A stretch of DNA of 64,000 bases from 66-474 sp035249175 (GTDB lineage Bacteria; Pseudomonadota; Gammaproteobacteria; Xanthomonadales; Rhodanobacteraceae), in NCBI GenBank assembly GCA_035249175.1, contig DATFGT010000103.1, positions 1-64,000 on the forward strand, in the 5' to 3' direction. Below are positions 8,693-17,167 of this stretch, one piece after another. Under the pieces are notes generated by a model. The model did not search any database, was not told the origin of the DNA, and saw only the letters and a program-made list of their open reading frames with translations. A program made the position numbers and the translations under genes. Positions within the stretch are counted from its first letter, which is position 1. The number at the start of each line of letters is the position of its first letter.

Positions 8693-10054
8693 CTACTTGT
8701 GTCCCAGTTGCTTCAGGGTGCGCCGCGCGTCGGCGCGGGTTTCCGGATCCTGTTCAGCCTGCTTGTAGGCGGCGATTGCGGCAGACTTCTCCTTCAATGC
8801 GAGTTCCGCATTGCCGAGCGTGAGATACGCTGCGCCCATGCGTTTGAACCCGCCCTTCTCGATCGCCTTTTGAAGCGCATCCTTGGCCTCCTTGTGGCGA
8901 TCGAGATTTTCGAGCATCTGGCCGCGCAGGAAGTCAACCTCGCCGGTTTTGGCATCGGGTGCGGCCTTGCCGTAGGCGTCCACGGCATTCTTGTAATCGC
9001 CGGCGATCACATACGAGTCTCCCAACAGCTTGTAACTGTCGAAACCAGGCTGGACGATGCCTTTGCTCATGCCTTCCTTGAGAACACCCACGGCCTTCGT
9101 CGCATTGGGTTTCGGATTCTCGCTGCTCTGGCCAAGGTTGTCGTACATCTTGGCCATGTTCATGTAGCCGGCCTCGTCCTTGATCTGTCCGTTCGCGCGC
9201 GCGCGCTCGAGCAGCGCCAAGGCCTTCTGGTCTTGATGGGCGTTGATGTAAATGGCGATGACGTTCTGCAGCAGAGTGCTGTTGTTCGGATCCTTGGCCA
9301 AGGCGGCTTCGGCCAGCTTCGCGGCGTCGTCGTACTTGTCCATCGCGAAGTAGCTGGCCATCTCGATCTGGTCCCAGCTCGGCTGCGGCTTGTCGCTCAA
9401 TGATTTGGCCTTCTGGATGGCCGCCACCGCTTCGGGGTACTTCTGCAGCCGGTAATAGGCATTGCCCTTCAGCGCGTCGATGTCCGCGGATTGCGCCCCG
9501 CTCTCCTTGCTCCAGGTATTCAGTGTCGTGAGTGCATCGCTGTAGTCCTCGTCAGCGATGTACATTTGCGCCAAGGTTTCCAATCCCTGGAAATAGCTGT
9601 CGTTGTCGAGCGTGTTCGAATCGAGTGCCTGCTTCTGCAGCGCAATCGCGCCCTTGGTGTCACCGCTGCGGTATTTGACCTGAGCCAGTCCGAGCATCGC
9701 GAGAGATTTGGCATAAGCACTGCTGCTGGAATCGGCAATCGGTTGCAGATCCTTGAGTGCGGTCGCCGAATCGCCGCTGTTGGCGGCCTGCAGGCCTTCG
9801 TTGAGGGTCTTGCCTTCCTTCGCACTGACGCCGGTATTGGAGGGTTGCTTGCGGGTCGCGTTGGGGTACTTGCTTTGGTGCTTGTCCTGCTGCTTGTCGG
9901 ATTTTTTGGACTGCTGCTCGCCGCACTTGTGCTGCAGCATCTGGATGTCCGAACACTGCTGGCCGCCCATCTGCGCCGAGGCGACGGCCGGCACGCACGC
10001 CAAGACAAGAGCAGAACACATGCCGCAAATCAGCCAATGGGACTCAAGCTTCAT
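8693..10054 (-). CDS. Secreted tetratricopeptide-repeat protein
   Basis: 453 residues from the ATG at 10054, which has a good ribosome site (GAAGAGG) 7-8 bases upstream and begins a clear Sec signal peptide ending in 'VPAVASAQ'. The mature protein starts with a Cys-containing, Lys/Gln-rich linker (about residues 28-75) and then consists of repeated helix pairs of TPR type, for example 'YAKSLAMLGLAQVKYRSGDT' and 'AAYLTLGNAELALKEKSAA'. It probably acts as a periplasmic protein-protein scaffold. It lies directly upstream of and in the same direction as tonB, with a hairpin in the gap, so a link to TonB-dependent uptake is plausible but inferred only from position. Confidence 0.85.
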   Translation of the reverse strand: MKLESHWLICGMCSALVLACVPAVASAQMGGQQCSDIQMLQHKCGEQQSKKSDKQQDKHQSKYPNATRKQPSNTGVSAKEGKTLNEGLQAANSGDSATALKDLQPIADSSSSAYAKSLAMLGLAQVKYRSGDTKGAIALQKQALDSNTLDNDSYFQGLETLAQMYIADEDYSDALTTLNTWSKESGAQSADIDALKGNAYYRLQKYPEAVAAIQKAKSLSDKPQPSWDQIEMASYFAMDKYDDAAKLAEAALAKDPNNSTLLQNVIAIYINAHQDQKALALLERARANGQIKDEAGYMNMAKMYDNLGQSSENPKPNATKAVGVLKEGMSKGIVQPGFDSYKLLGDSYVIAGDYKNAVDAYGKAAPDAKTGEVDFLRGQMLENLDRHKEAKDALQKAIEKGGFKRMGAAYLTLGNAELALKEKSAAIAAYKQAEQDPETRADARRTLKQLGHK

Positions 10055-10167
10055 CGGAATGCCTCTTCCAGTGGGACCGTGCACGACGCGAGGGAGAGTG
10101 AGGGTAGCGCGGTCGATGCGCAAAGCTCAAGTACCAAGATGACGCGGTCGCACGCGACAGCCTGCGA

Positions 10168-12579
10168 TCAGACGTCCAAATTACCGACTCTCAGCGCGTT
10201 GGCTTCGATGAAATCGCGACGCGGCTCCACCACATCACCCATCAAGGTTGCAAAGATCTGGTCCGCTTCCAGCGCGTCTTCGATCCGCACCTGCAGCAGG
10301 CGCCGTGTTTCGGGGTTGACGGTGGTTTCCCACAGTTGCTCGGGATTCATCTCGCCGAGACCCTTGAAGCGCTGGATTTGCCGACCCTTCTTCGCTTCCT
10401 CGAACAACCAAGCGCGTGCGTCGGCGAAACTGTTGGCCTGCTGCGAAGCGTTGCCTCGGCGGACTTCCGCACCGACCGCGTTGCGTCCGTGCAGCGCGCG
10501 CGCCACATCCAGCAGCGGACGGAAATCCGCCCCCGAGAAGAAGCTGCGCGGCAATATCCACGTGTGTTCGGTGCCGTGCTGGGCCCGGCGCAACAACCAT
10601 GCGGCAGGATGCTGCTCGCTGGCTGCGCGCAATTCCAGTTGAAACTGTGGACGACCGAGCCCTGTCGCGTTCAATTTGGATGTCAAGCCATCCGACCATC
10701 GCTGCATTGCGGCCGGATCGTTCCACATCCCATCTTCGAGCGGCTCGTGTTCGAGCATCGCGGTGAACACGCTGGTGTCGCCGCGTTGCGCGAGCCTTCC
10801 GATCTGGTCGAGCGCGGCTTGGTATTGGCGCAGGAGAGTTTCAAGCGCGCCGCCTTGGATGGATGTCGCATTCCCCGCCGGCGTCCACGCCGCGTCCTGC
10901 ACCGCGCTCGCGATCAGATATTCGTTGAGCGCGGCATCGTCTTTCAGATACAGCTCATTCTTGCCCTGCTTGATTTTGTACAGCGGCGGCAGGCCGATAT
11001 AAACATGGCCACGCTCGATCAGCTCCGGCATCTGCCGATAGAAGAAGGTCAACAACAAGGTGCGGATGTGCGAGCCATCGACGTCCGCGTCAGTCATGAT
11101 GATGATGCGGTGATAACGCAACTTGTCGGCATTGAATTCGTCCTTGCCGATGCCGGTGCCAAGCGCGGTGATCAGGGTGCCTACTTCGGCCGACGACAGC
11201 ATCTTGTCGAACCGCGCCTTCTCGACGTTGAGGATCTTGCCCTTGAGAGGCAGCACGGCTTGGGTTTTGCGGTTGCGACCCTGCTTGGCCGACCCGCCTG
11301 CGGAATCACCCTCGACCAGGAACAGTTCCGAGAGCGCAGGATCGCGTTCCTGGCAGTCCGCCAGCTTGCCTGGCAAGCCCGCGATATCGAGCGCGCCCTT
11401 GCGACGGGTCAATTCCCGGGCTTTGCGGGCGGCTTCGCGCGCCCGCGCCGCATCGACCACTTTGCCTGCGATGACTTTGGCGTCGGCGGGATGTTCTTGC
11501 AGGTACTCCTCGAGCTTGGCATTGACGGCCTGCTCGACCACGCCCTTGACTTCGCTTGAGACCAGCTTGTCCTTGGTTTGCGAGGAAAACTTCGGATCGG
11601 GTACCTTGATCGAAAGCACTGCGATCAAGCCTTCGCGCATGTCGTCACCGGAAAGCGTGGTCTTGGAATTCTTCGCCAATCCAGAGTGTTCAACGTAGTT
11701 GCTGAGTGTTCGGGTCAAAGCGGTGCGAAATCCGGTCAAGTGCGTTCCGCCATCCTTCTGCGGAATATTGTTGGTGAAGCAAAAGATTGACTCTTGATAG
11801 CCGTCGGTCCACTGCATGGCCAGTTCGACCGTGGTGGCCTCGGCTTGCACGCTGAAACTGATGGGATTGGGGTGCAGCGGTGTCTTGAGCTGCGACAGAT
11901 GCTTGACGAATGCGCGAATGCCGCCTTCATACGCAAATGCATCCTTCTTGCCAACTCTTTGATCTTCAAGCGTAATTTTGACGCCCGAATTGAGGAATGC
12001 CAGTTCCCGCAGGCGCTTCGCCAGAATGTCGTATTGAAATTCGATGTTGTGGAACGTCTCGGGGCTTGGCAGGAAGCGTACGGTCGTGCCGCGGCGATCT
12101 GCAGATCCGACTTCGCGCACAGGAAACAGTGGATCGCCCAGTCGATACTCCTGCTGGTATTCCTTGTTGTTGCGGTAAATGGTCAGCCATAAATGCTCAC
12201 TCAGCGCGTTGACCACCGATACGCCCACGCCGTGCAACCCGCCGGATACTTTGTAGGAATTCGCGTCGAACTTGCCTCCGGCATGCAAGACTGTCATCAC
12301 CACTTCGGCCGTCGAGCGTCTTTCTTCGGGATGCATGTCCACCGGAATGCCGCGCCCATTGTCGGCCACACTGACGGTTCCATCGTCATGGATCATCACC
12401 TCGATGTGATCGCAATAGCCGGCCAAGGCTTCATCGATGGCGTTATCCACCACTTCGAACACCATGTGGTGCAGGCCTGTGCCATCGTCGGTATCGCCGA
12501 TATACATGCCGGGGCGTTTCCGGACAGCTTCGAGCCCCTTCAAAACCTTGATGCTGCTGGAATCGTAAACGTCATTCAT
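10168..12579 (-). CDS. gyrB: DNA gyrase subunit B
   Basis: ATPase and TOPRIM subunit of the type II topoisomerase that introduces negative supercoils. The 803-residue length is normal. In order: GHKL ATPase motifs 'EVVDNAIDEALAG', 'DNGRGIPVD' and 'GGLHGVGVSVVNALS'; transducer; TOPRIM motifs 'EGDSAGGSAKQGR' and 'DADVDGSHIRTLLLTFF'; a proteobacterial insert (about residues 560-720); and the C-terminal 'QRFKGLGEMNPEQLWETT'. It is the last gene of the dnaA-dnaN-recF-gyrB run and has its own -10 box in the gap to recF. Confidence 0.98.
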   Translation of the reverse strand: MNDVYDSSSIKVLKGLEAVRKRPGMYIGDTDDGTGLHHMVFEVVDNAIDEALAGYCDHIEVMIHDDGTVSVADNGRGIPVDMHPEERRSTAEVVMTVLHAGGKFDANSYKVSGGLHGVGVSVVNALSEHLWLTIYRNNKEYQQEYRLGDPLFPVREVGSADRRGTTVRFLPSPETFHNIEFQYDILAKRLRELAFLNSGVKITLEDQRVGKKDAFAYEGGIRAFVKHLSQLKTPLHPNPISFSVQAEATTVELAMQWTDGYQESIFCFTNNIPQKDGGTHLTGFRTALTRTLSNYVEHSGLAKNSKTTLSGDDMREGLIAVLSIKVPDPKFSSQTKDKLVSSEVKGVVEQAVNAKLEEYLQEHPADAKVIAGKVVDAARAREAARKARELTRRKGALDIAGLPGKLADCQERDPALSELFLVEGDSAGGSAKQGRNRKTQAVLPLKGKILNVEKARFDKMLSSAEVGTLITALGTGIGKDEFNADKLRYHRIIIMTDADVDGSHIRTLLLTFFYRQMPELIERGHVYIGLPPLYKIKQGKNELYLKDDAALNEYLIASAVQDAAWTPAGNATSIQGGALETLLRQYQAALDQIGRLAQRGDTSVFTAMLEHEPLEDGMWNDPAAMQRWSDGLTSKLNATGLGRPQFQLELRAASEQHPAAWLLRRAQHGTEHTWILPRSFFSGADFRPLLDVARALHGRNAVGAEVRRGNASQQANSFADARAWLFEEAKKGRQIQRFKGLGEMNPEQLWETTVNPETRRLLQVRIEDALEADQIFATLMGDVVEPRRDFIEANALRVGNLDV

Positions 12580-12622
12580 GGGTAGGACTCATACTTGCCG
12601 GAGGCGCCAATGCAAACGGTGC

Positions 12623-12651
12623 ATTATACCCGATGCCTTACCTGATCCCGT
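12623..12651 (-). promoter_or_regulatory. Putative gyrB promoter
   Basis: On the minus strand a perfect -10 hexamer TATAAT (bases 12623-12628) lies 44 bases before the gyrB start. The -35 position at standard spacing (ACGGGA) is poor, so the promoter may need supercoiling control or an activator, which would fit gyrB. It lies about 45 bases downstream of a parS site, in gyrB's direction of transcription. Confidence 0.5.
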
Positions 12652-13726
12652 CCGTTGCAACCACGCCCGAATGTTTCACGTGAAACACTTGTGAATCCGG
12701 CAATAATGGCGATGATCCTGGCGGCGACGTGGATGTGATCCAGGCCTGCAGCGGCTTGTTCGCAAGCCAACTGATTGTCTTTGCGACGTGCTCGGAATCC
12801 AGTTCGGAATCCAGATCGTCGAGACACAACAAGGGGTATTCCGCCGTGCGATCTTTCAACCAACGCGCCAGGGCGAGCACGCAGACCAGTGCCACTGCCT
12901 TGGCTTGTCCACGAGACAGATGTTCGCGTCGGGCAATTCCAACAAATTCGAGCGACCAGTCGGCCCGATGGGGACCGCGTTGGGTGAACCCTCGTTCACG
13001 ATCGCGCTCTCGCATCGAAGCAAGCTGGTCGGAGAGGGGGGTACCTGCATCCCAACCCGGGCGATAATCCACTTGGGCGGTGCCGAATTCCGGCACCAGG
13101 ATAGTTGCTTCTTGGACCATGTATGGTTCAAGGCTGACGAGGCACGCACTTCGCATGCGGTGAATCTCCGCAGCGAGCCTGCCGAGATCTTGCTCCCACG
13201 GCTCGAACGCAGTAGCGCCGGCGTCAGTGCGGAGCAGGGCATTGCGCTGGCGCAATGCCCGACGCCACCGGCGCCATACCTCCTGGGACTGATGTTCCAC
13301 GTGGAACATACTCCAGTCCAAAAAACTTCGACGTTCTTCGGCTGGTCCGGTGATCAGCGAAGGGCTCTCCGGTCCGAAACAAACCACGGGACAACTCTTG
13401 AACAGCGGCGCGAGTGTGGGGAGATCGCTGCCATCCAGACGCGCCTCCCAATGCTCATCTTGGCGCGCCAAGCCCAACCGATGATGGGATCCATGATCAA
13501 GGGCGTTCTCGGCGTAAATCAGATAACCCGACGTGCCTTGTCGGCACAGTCCGGAACGAGACCCTGCGCGGAACGATCGGCCGTGCGAAAGGATGTAAGC
13601 CGCTTCCAGCAGCGTCGTCTTGCCTGCCCCGTTTTCACCCACCAGCCAGTTGATTGCGGGTCCGGGTGCAAACTCTACGGCCTCGAAACAGCGAAGATCG
13701 CGAGCGCGCAGCAGATTGATCCTCAT
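12638..13726 (-). CDS. recF: DNA replication and repair protein RecF
   Basis: SMC-like ATPase that loads RecA at gaps with RecO and RecR. 362 residues: Walker A 'GENGAGKTTLLEAAY' (about residues 31-45), signature 'LSRGQAKAVALVCVLALARW' and Walker B 'PLLCLDDLDSELD' near the C-terminus. Two stretches, 'MFHVEH' in the middle and 'VFHVKH' close to the C-terminus, are encoded by perfect 16-bp parS palindromes, so part of this protein sequence is probably dictated by the DNA site. The C-terminal tail after 'ITSTSPP' is longer than needed for the fold. It lies between dnaN (37 bases) and gyrB. Confidence 0.95.
   Translation of the reverse strand: MRINLLRARDLRCFEAVEFAPGPAINWLVGENGAGKTTLLEAAYILSHGRSFRAGSRSGLCRQGTSGYLIYAENALDHGSHHRLGLARQDEHWEARLDGSDLPTLAPLFKSCPVVCFGPESPSLITGPAEERRSFLDWSMFHVEHQSQEVWRRWRRALRQRNALLRTDAGATAFEPWEQDLGRLAAEIHRMRSACLVSLEPYMVQEATILVPEFGTAQVDYRPGWDAGTPLSDQLASMRERDRERGFTQRGPHRADWSLEFVGIARREHLSRGQAKAVALVCVLALARWLKDRTAEYPLLCLDDLDSELDSEHVAKTISWLANKPLQAWITSTSPPGSSPLLPDSQVFHVKHSGVVATDGIR
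12672..12687. promoter_or_regulatory. parS: parS chromosome-segregation site 1
   Basis: The sequence TGTTTCACGTGAAACA is an exact match to the canonical 16-bp ParB-binding palindrome found near bacterial origins. It sits inside the 3' end of recF, where it encodes 'FHVKH', and about 45 bases from the gyrB -10 box. Confidence 0.92.
13293..13308. promoter_or_regulatory. parS: parS chromosome-segregation site 2
   Basis: The perfect palindrome TGTTCCACGTGGAACA is the second well-known parS variant, used for example in Pseudomonas. It lies in the middle of recF, where it encodes 'FHVEH', 621 bases from site 1. The two sites would be bound by ParB and initiate segregation of the origin region. Confidence 0.9.
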
Positions 13727-13763
13727 TGCCGCGCCTCAAGCCGGGCGCGGCGCAATACCCCCG

Positions 13764-14864
13764 TCACAGCCGCAACGGCATGACCACATGCTGGGTTTTC
13801 TGGTCGGCTGCACCGCGCAAGAGACAGCTCGACTGCGCATCTCGCAGTTGCAAATGCACCCGCTCATCATCCAGGGAACCCAGCGCGTCGAGAAGGTAGC
13901 CCACATTGAACCCGATTGCGATGTCTGCCACCGTCGTTTCGGCTTCAATCTCCTCGAAAGCCTCTTCCTGCTCGGGGTTATGGGCAATGATGCGCAGGCA
14001 ATGGGGGCTGACCTCCAGCCGAACCCCCCTGTATTTCTCATTGGACAAGATCGCCGCGCGTTGGAGTGCATTGCGCACGGTGTCGCGATCGATCTGTACC
14101 AGCTTGTCCGCACCCAGCGGGATAACCGCTTCGTAGTCCGGAAACCGACCATCGATCAACTTCGACGTGAATACCACGTCTGCGCGCCGAACCCGGATAT
14201 GATTGGTGGAGAATTCGATCGTGACCACATCGTCGCCGGTTTCAAACAAACCCAACAGTTCGGTCACACCCTTGCGGGGGATGATGATTTGCCGATTGCC
14301 TTTAACCGAAGCATCGAGACTGGCTTCGGCCATGGCCATGCGATGTCCGTCAGTGGCTACACAGCGCAGTTCGGCACCCCGAAGATCCATTAGCAAGCCG
14401 TTGAGGTAGTAGCGAACGTCCTGATTGGCCATCGCAAAAGCCGTGCGCTCCATCAGGCTTCGCAGGGTCCCTTCGGGCAAGGTGATCTTGTCCGTCACCT
14501 CGATTTCGTCGTTGGTGGGAAATTCATCCGCGGGCAAACTTGCAAGCGTGTAGCGGCTTCGTCCGGCATGCATGACCACCCGATCGCCCTTTACCTGCAC
14601 GTCCACCTTGACCCCATCGGGCAGGGCACGCACCAGATCGAACCACTTCCGGGCCGGGATCGTGGTCTCGCCGTCTTCGCCTCCCTCGACCGAAGCGCTC
14701 GCACGCATCTCTACTTCCAGGTCCGTTCCCGTCAACGACAGACGACCTTCCTTCACTTGTACCAAAAGATTGGCAAGAACCGGCAAGGTCTGCCGACGTT
14801 CCACCACACCGACGACCTGTTGCATCGGTTTGAGCAAGGTTTCACGCTGGGTACTGAAGCGCAT
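13764..14864 (-). CDS. dnaN: DNA polymerase III beta subunit (sliding clamp)
   Basis: Ring-shaped processivity clamp. 366 residues, the normal length, with three repeated clamp domains and no catalytic residues. It begins 'MRFSTQRETLLKPMQQVVG' and ends 'QKTQHVVMPLRL', as expected for the family. It follows dnaA after a 208-base AT-rich gap and precedes recF by 37 bases, all on the minus strand. Confidence 0.97.
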   Translation of the reverse strand: MRFSTQRETLLKPMQQVVGVVERRQTLPVLANLLVQVKEGRLSLTGTDLEVEMRASASVEGGEDGETTIPARKWFDLVRALPDGVKVDVQVKGDRVVMHAGRSRYTLASLPADEFPTNDEIEVTDKITLPEGTLRSLMERTAFAMANQDVRYYLNGLLMDLRGAELRCVATDGHRMAMAEASLDASVKGNRQIIIPRKGVTELLGLFETGDDVVTIEFSTNHIRVRRADVVFTSKLIDGRFPDYEAVIPLGADKLVQIDRDTVRNALQRAAILSNEKYRGVRLEVSPHCLRIIAHNPEQEEAFEEIEAETTVADIAIGFNVGYLLDALGSLDDERVHLQLRDAQSSCLLRGAADQKTQHVVMPLRL

Positions 14865-15072
14865 GATCGATCCCCGTGTCGGCTATGCCTATCTTGGTTT
14901 ACTTGTAGATAAAGTCGTAGAAGCAGAGCTTGTTGATAAGGTAACTACGTAAATTTACATATATGAATCAAATACTTAGAAAAAAATGGAGAAAGGTCAG
15001 CCTCTCGGAGCACCAGTGTATGAGCTGTGGATGATTTGTCGATAGTTCGCCATCCGCATTCTATCCACAGGC
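14865..15072. other. oriC: Candidate chromosomal origin of replication (oriC) between dnaA and dnaN
   Basis: This 208-base gap holds four sites that differ from the DnaA box TTATCCACA by one base: 14904-14912 (TTATCTACA, minus), 14931-14939 (TTATCAACA, minus), 15026-15034 (TCATCCACA, minus) and 15061-15069 (CTATCCACA, plus). Between the second and third, bases 14941-14990 have only 11 G/C out of 50, in a genome near 63% GC, and include the palindrome GTAAATTTAC; this would be the unwinding element. Gene orientation also supports it: leftward genes on one side and, beyond dnaA, rightward genes. In Xanthomonas the origin has been placed between the same two genes. Confidence 0.7.
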
Positions 15073-16389
15073 TTACCCAGTCAGTATCCGGATTAATTTG
15101 TCCCAGTCCTGGCGCAAGCGCATGTCGGTGTCGCACAAGCTGCGGATCTTCTTGCAGGCGTGCATCACCGTGGTGTGATCCTTGCCGCCAAAGGCCTCGC
15201 CGATTTCGGGCAGGCTATGTTCTGTCAACTCCTTGGCCAACGCCATCGCAATTTGCCGTGGACGGGCCAGCGAGCGCACCCTGCGTTGGGACAGCAGGTC
15301 AGACAGTCGCAGTTGGTAGTAGTCAGCCACTGTCTTCTGGATGTTCTGGATAGTGATGGCGCGCGCGTGGACATTGAACAGGTCGCGCAAGGTTTCCTGG
15401 ACCAGCTCCATCGTGATGCCGCGGCCCGCCAGATTGGCTTGGGCGGCCACGGTATTGAGGGCGCCTTCGAGTTCGCGCACGTTGGAACGAATCCGCCGGG
15501 CCAGCAACAGCGCCACGTCGCTCGGCAAGGGGATGCCACGTGCCTGTGCTTTTTCCAGCAGGATTGCGGCACGCGTTTCGAAATCTGGGGGCTCGATCGC
15601 GACCGAAAGACCCCAACCAAGCCGCGACTTCAACCGCAATTCCAGATTGTCCACTTCCTTCGGATACCGGTCGCAGGTGAGGATGATCTGCTGGCGCGAT
15701 TCGTACAGTGTATTGAAGGTGTGGAAGAACTCTTCCTGGGTCGCGTCCTTGCCTGCAAAAAACTGGATGTCGTCGATCAGCAGCGCGTCGACCGAACGAA
15801 AGCGATGCTTGAAATCGTCCATGTTCTTGTTGCGCAGCGCCGTGATCATCATTTCGGTGAAACGCTCGGAGTGCACGTACAGCAACTTCATAGACGGGCT
15901 GTGCTTCAGCATCAGATTGCCCGCCGCTTGCATCAGATGGGTCTTGCCCAGTCCGGTGCCGCCGTATAGCAGCAGCGGGTTGTAGGCGCGCCCCGGGTTC
16001 TGGGCCACCTGCATCGCAGCGGCCTTCCCCAGCTGATTGGATTTGCCTTCGACGAAATTGTCGAAGGTGTAATGCGGATCGAGATTGTGTTGCGGGGCCA
16101 CGGCGTGAGTGGTCGATACCGACTGGGGCGCAGCAGGCTTGCTGCACCCCGCGATCGACCCCACTTCCAATCGCAGCGGCACTGGCCGCCCCGCCAGCGC
16201 CGAAAGCGTTCCCTCGATGCGTGACAGGTAACCGTTGCGGACGAACTCAAGCGTGTAGCTGTTGGGCGCAAACAGCCGCAAGGTGCCGTCGTCGTAGCGG
16301 GCCTGCAGGGGCTGCAGCCAAGTGTGCAGCACGCTCGGCTCGATTTCGCCTTCGAGTCGGGCGAGGCAGCGTTGCCAAAGATCGCTCAT
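15073..16389 (-). CDS. dnaA: Chromosomal replication initiator protein DnaA
   Basis: Binds DnaA boxes and melts the origin. 438 residues from the ATG at 16389 ('MSDLWQRCLARLEGEIEPS', the family's usual N-terminus); the frame runs 76 codons further upstream without homology, so those are excluded. Domain I about 1-80, a linker, AAA+ domain with Walker A 'GGTGLGKTHL' and Walker B 'ALLIDDIQFFAG', and domain IV with the DNA-binding signature 'EAFGGKDHTTVMHACKKI'. Divergent from rpmH across a 217-base gap. No perfect DnaA box is visible in that gap. Confidence 0.97.
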   Translation of the reverse strand: MSDLWQRCLARLEGEIEPSVLHTWLQPLQARYDDGTLRLFAPNSYTLEFVRNGYLSRIEGTLSALAGRPVPLRLEVGSIAGCSKPAAPQSVSTTHAVAPQHNLDPHYTFDNFVEGKSNQLGKAAAMQVAQNPGRAYNPLLLYGGTGLGKTHLMQAAGNLMLKHSPSMKLLYVHSERFTEMMITALRNKNMDDFKHRFRSVDALLIDDIQFFAGKDATQEEFFHTFNTLYESRQQIILTCDRYPKEVDNLELRLKSRLGWGLSVAIEPPDFETRAAILLEKAQARGIPLPSDVALLLARRIRSNVRELEGALNTVAAQANLAGRGITMELVQETLRDLFNVHARAITIQNIQKTVADYYQLRLSDLLSQRRVRSLARPRQIAMALAKELTEHSLPEIGEAFGGKDHTTVMHACKKIRSLCDTDMRLRQDWDKLIRILTG

Positions 16390-16518
16390 GAAAACCCGTG
16401 ATGAATCGGTCCGCATTCCGTCACGCAATGTTTGCGCACGGTGGACGGGTGAGTCTAACAGGCTGTCGGAAGGCTGCGCTCGACGTGGCGGAGACGGCGC
16501 ACGCCGGAAAGATTGTCG

Positions 16519-16548
16519 TTGACGCACCCACAGGAAAGCCTTTAGAAT
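16519..16548 (+). promoter_or_regulatory. rpmH promoter (sigma-70 type)
   Basis: -35 TTGACG and -10 TAGAAT, each one base from consensus, separated by 18 bases, in the dnaA/rpmH divergent gap. Transcription would start near 16555, about 50 bases before rpmH. No comparably clear promoter is visible for dnaA on the other strand. Confidence 0.7.
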
Positions 16549-16606
16549 CCCCAGTCTTTTTCCATGCCTGCCCCGCCTTGCGCGGGCATCCGCCGCGGAG
16601 CCACCC

Positions 16607-16741
16607 ATGAAACGCACTTATCAACCCAGCGTGCTGAAGCGCGCTCGCACCCATGGCTTTCGCGCCCGCATGAAAACCGCCGATGGCCGCAAGGTTCTGT
16701 CGGCGCGCCGTGCCAAGGGCCGCAAGCGCCTGATTCCGTAA
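16607..16741 (+). CDS. rpmH: 50S ribosomal protein L34
   Basis: A 44-residue, very basic protein that begins 'MKRTYQPSVLKRARTHGFRA' and ends 'KGRKRLIP'; both ends match L34. It belongs to the large ribosomal subunit. It starts the rpmH-rnpA-yidC-mnmE run, with a strong promoter 60-90 bases upstream and rnpA 11 bases downstream. E. coli L34 has 46 residues, so the length is normal. Confidence 0.97.
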   Translation: MKRTYQPSVLKRARTHGFRARMKTADGRKVLSARRAKGRKRLIP

Positions 16742-16752
16742 CTGGCCAGCGC

Positions 16753-17127
16753 ATGGCCGGCTTGCCGCCTGCTGCGCGGCTCCGCTGCATTGCCGATTTC
16801 GCCTCGCTGCGAAATGCAACGGGACGGTTGCATGCAAAGCATTTCCTGCTGCGCTGGATCGAGAGCCCGAGTAATGCCGCGCGGCTGGGCCTCGCGGTGT
16901 CGCGCAAGGTAAGCAAGCGCGCCGTCGAGCGCAACAGGATCAAGCGGATCATTCGCGAATCGTTCCGCGCCGAACGCGAGGCGTTGCCGTCGCTCGACAT
17001 CCTGGTAATCGCACGGACGTCGGCTGCCGCTTCCGCCAATCCACCCTTGCATGCCGATCTCCAGCACGCTTGGCAGAAATTGAAAGCGTTGAAGCGAGCG
17101 TCCGCGCCCGGCACAATCGGCGGCTGA
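16753..17127 (+). CDS. rnpA: Ribonuclease P protein component
   Basis: Protein cofactor of the RNA enzyme that removes 5' leaders from tRNA precursors. 124 residues from the ATG at 16753, where the family pattern 'LPPAARLRCIADFASL' begins; the RNR signature 'AVERNRIKRIIRESFR' is clear. The frame stays open upstream through the whole of rpmH, as in Thermus where the genes overlap, but nothing upstream resembles RnpA. The gene usually found next, yidD, is missing: only 40 bases separate rnpA and yidC. Confidence 0.95.
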   Translation: MAGLPPAARLRCIADFASLRNATGRLHAKHFLLRWIESPSNAARLGLAVSRKVSKRAVERNRIKRIIRESFRAEREALPSLDILVIARTSAAASANPPLHADLQHAWQKLKALKRASAPGTIGG

Positions 17128-17167
17128 CTTGCTCCGGCCTGACGTGCCCTAAGCCCGGGTTTCCCTT

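Noticed and set aside
7845..8768. Plus-strand open frame with long Arg runs opposite tonB
   Set aside because: The Arg and Gly runs are the complement of the proline-rich TonB rod.
10336..11559. A 407-codon plus-strand open frame opposite gyrB
   Set aside because: Antisense shadow; gyrB motifs are complete on the minus strand.
16390..16617. 76-codon N-terminal extension of dnaA
   Set aside because: DnaA proteins start with the sequence at 16389; the extension is Arg-rich, unconserved and covers the divergent promoter region.
16564..16752. N-terminal extension of rnpA across the whole of rpmH, as in Thermus
   Set aside because: The frame is open, but the extension has no RnpA similarity and the conserved part begins at the ATG at 16753; openness is explained by rpmH composition.
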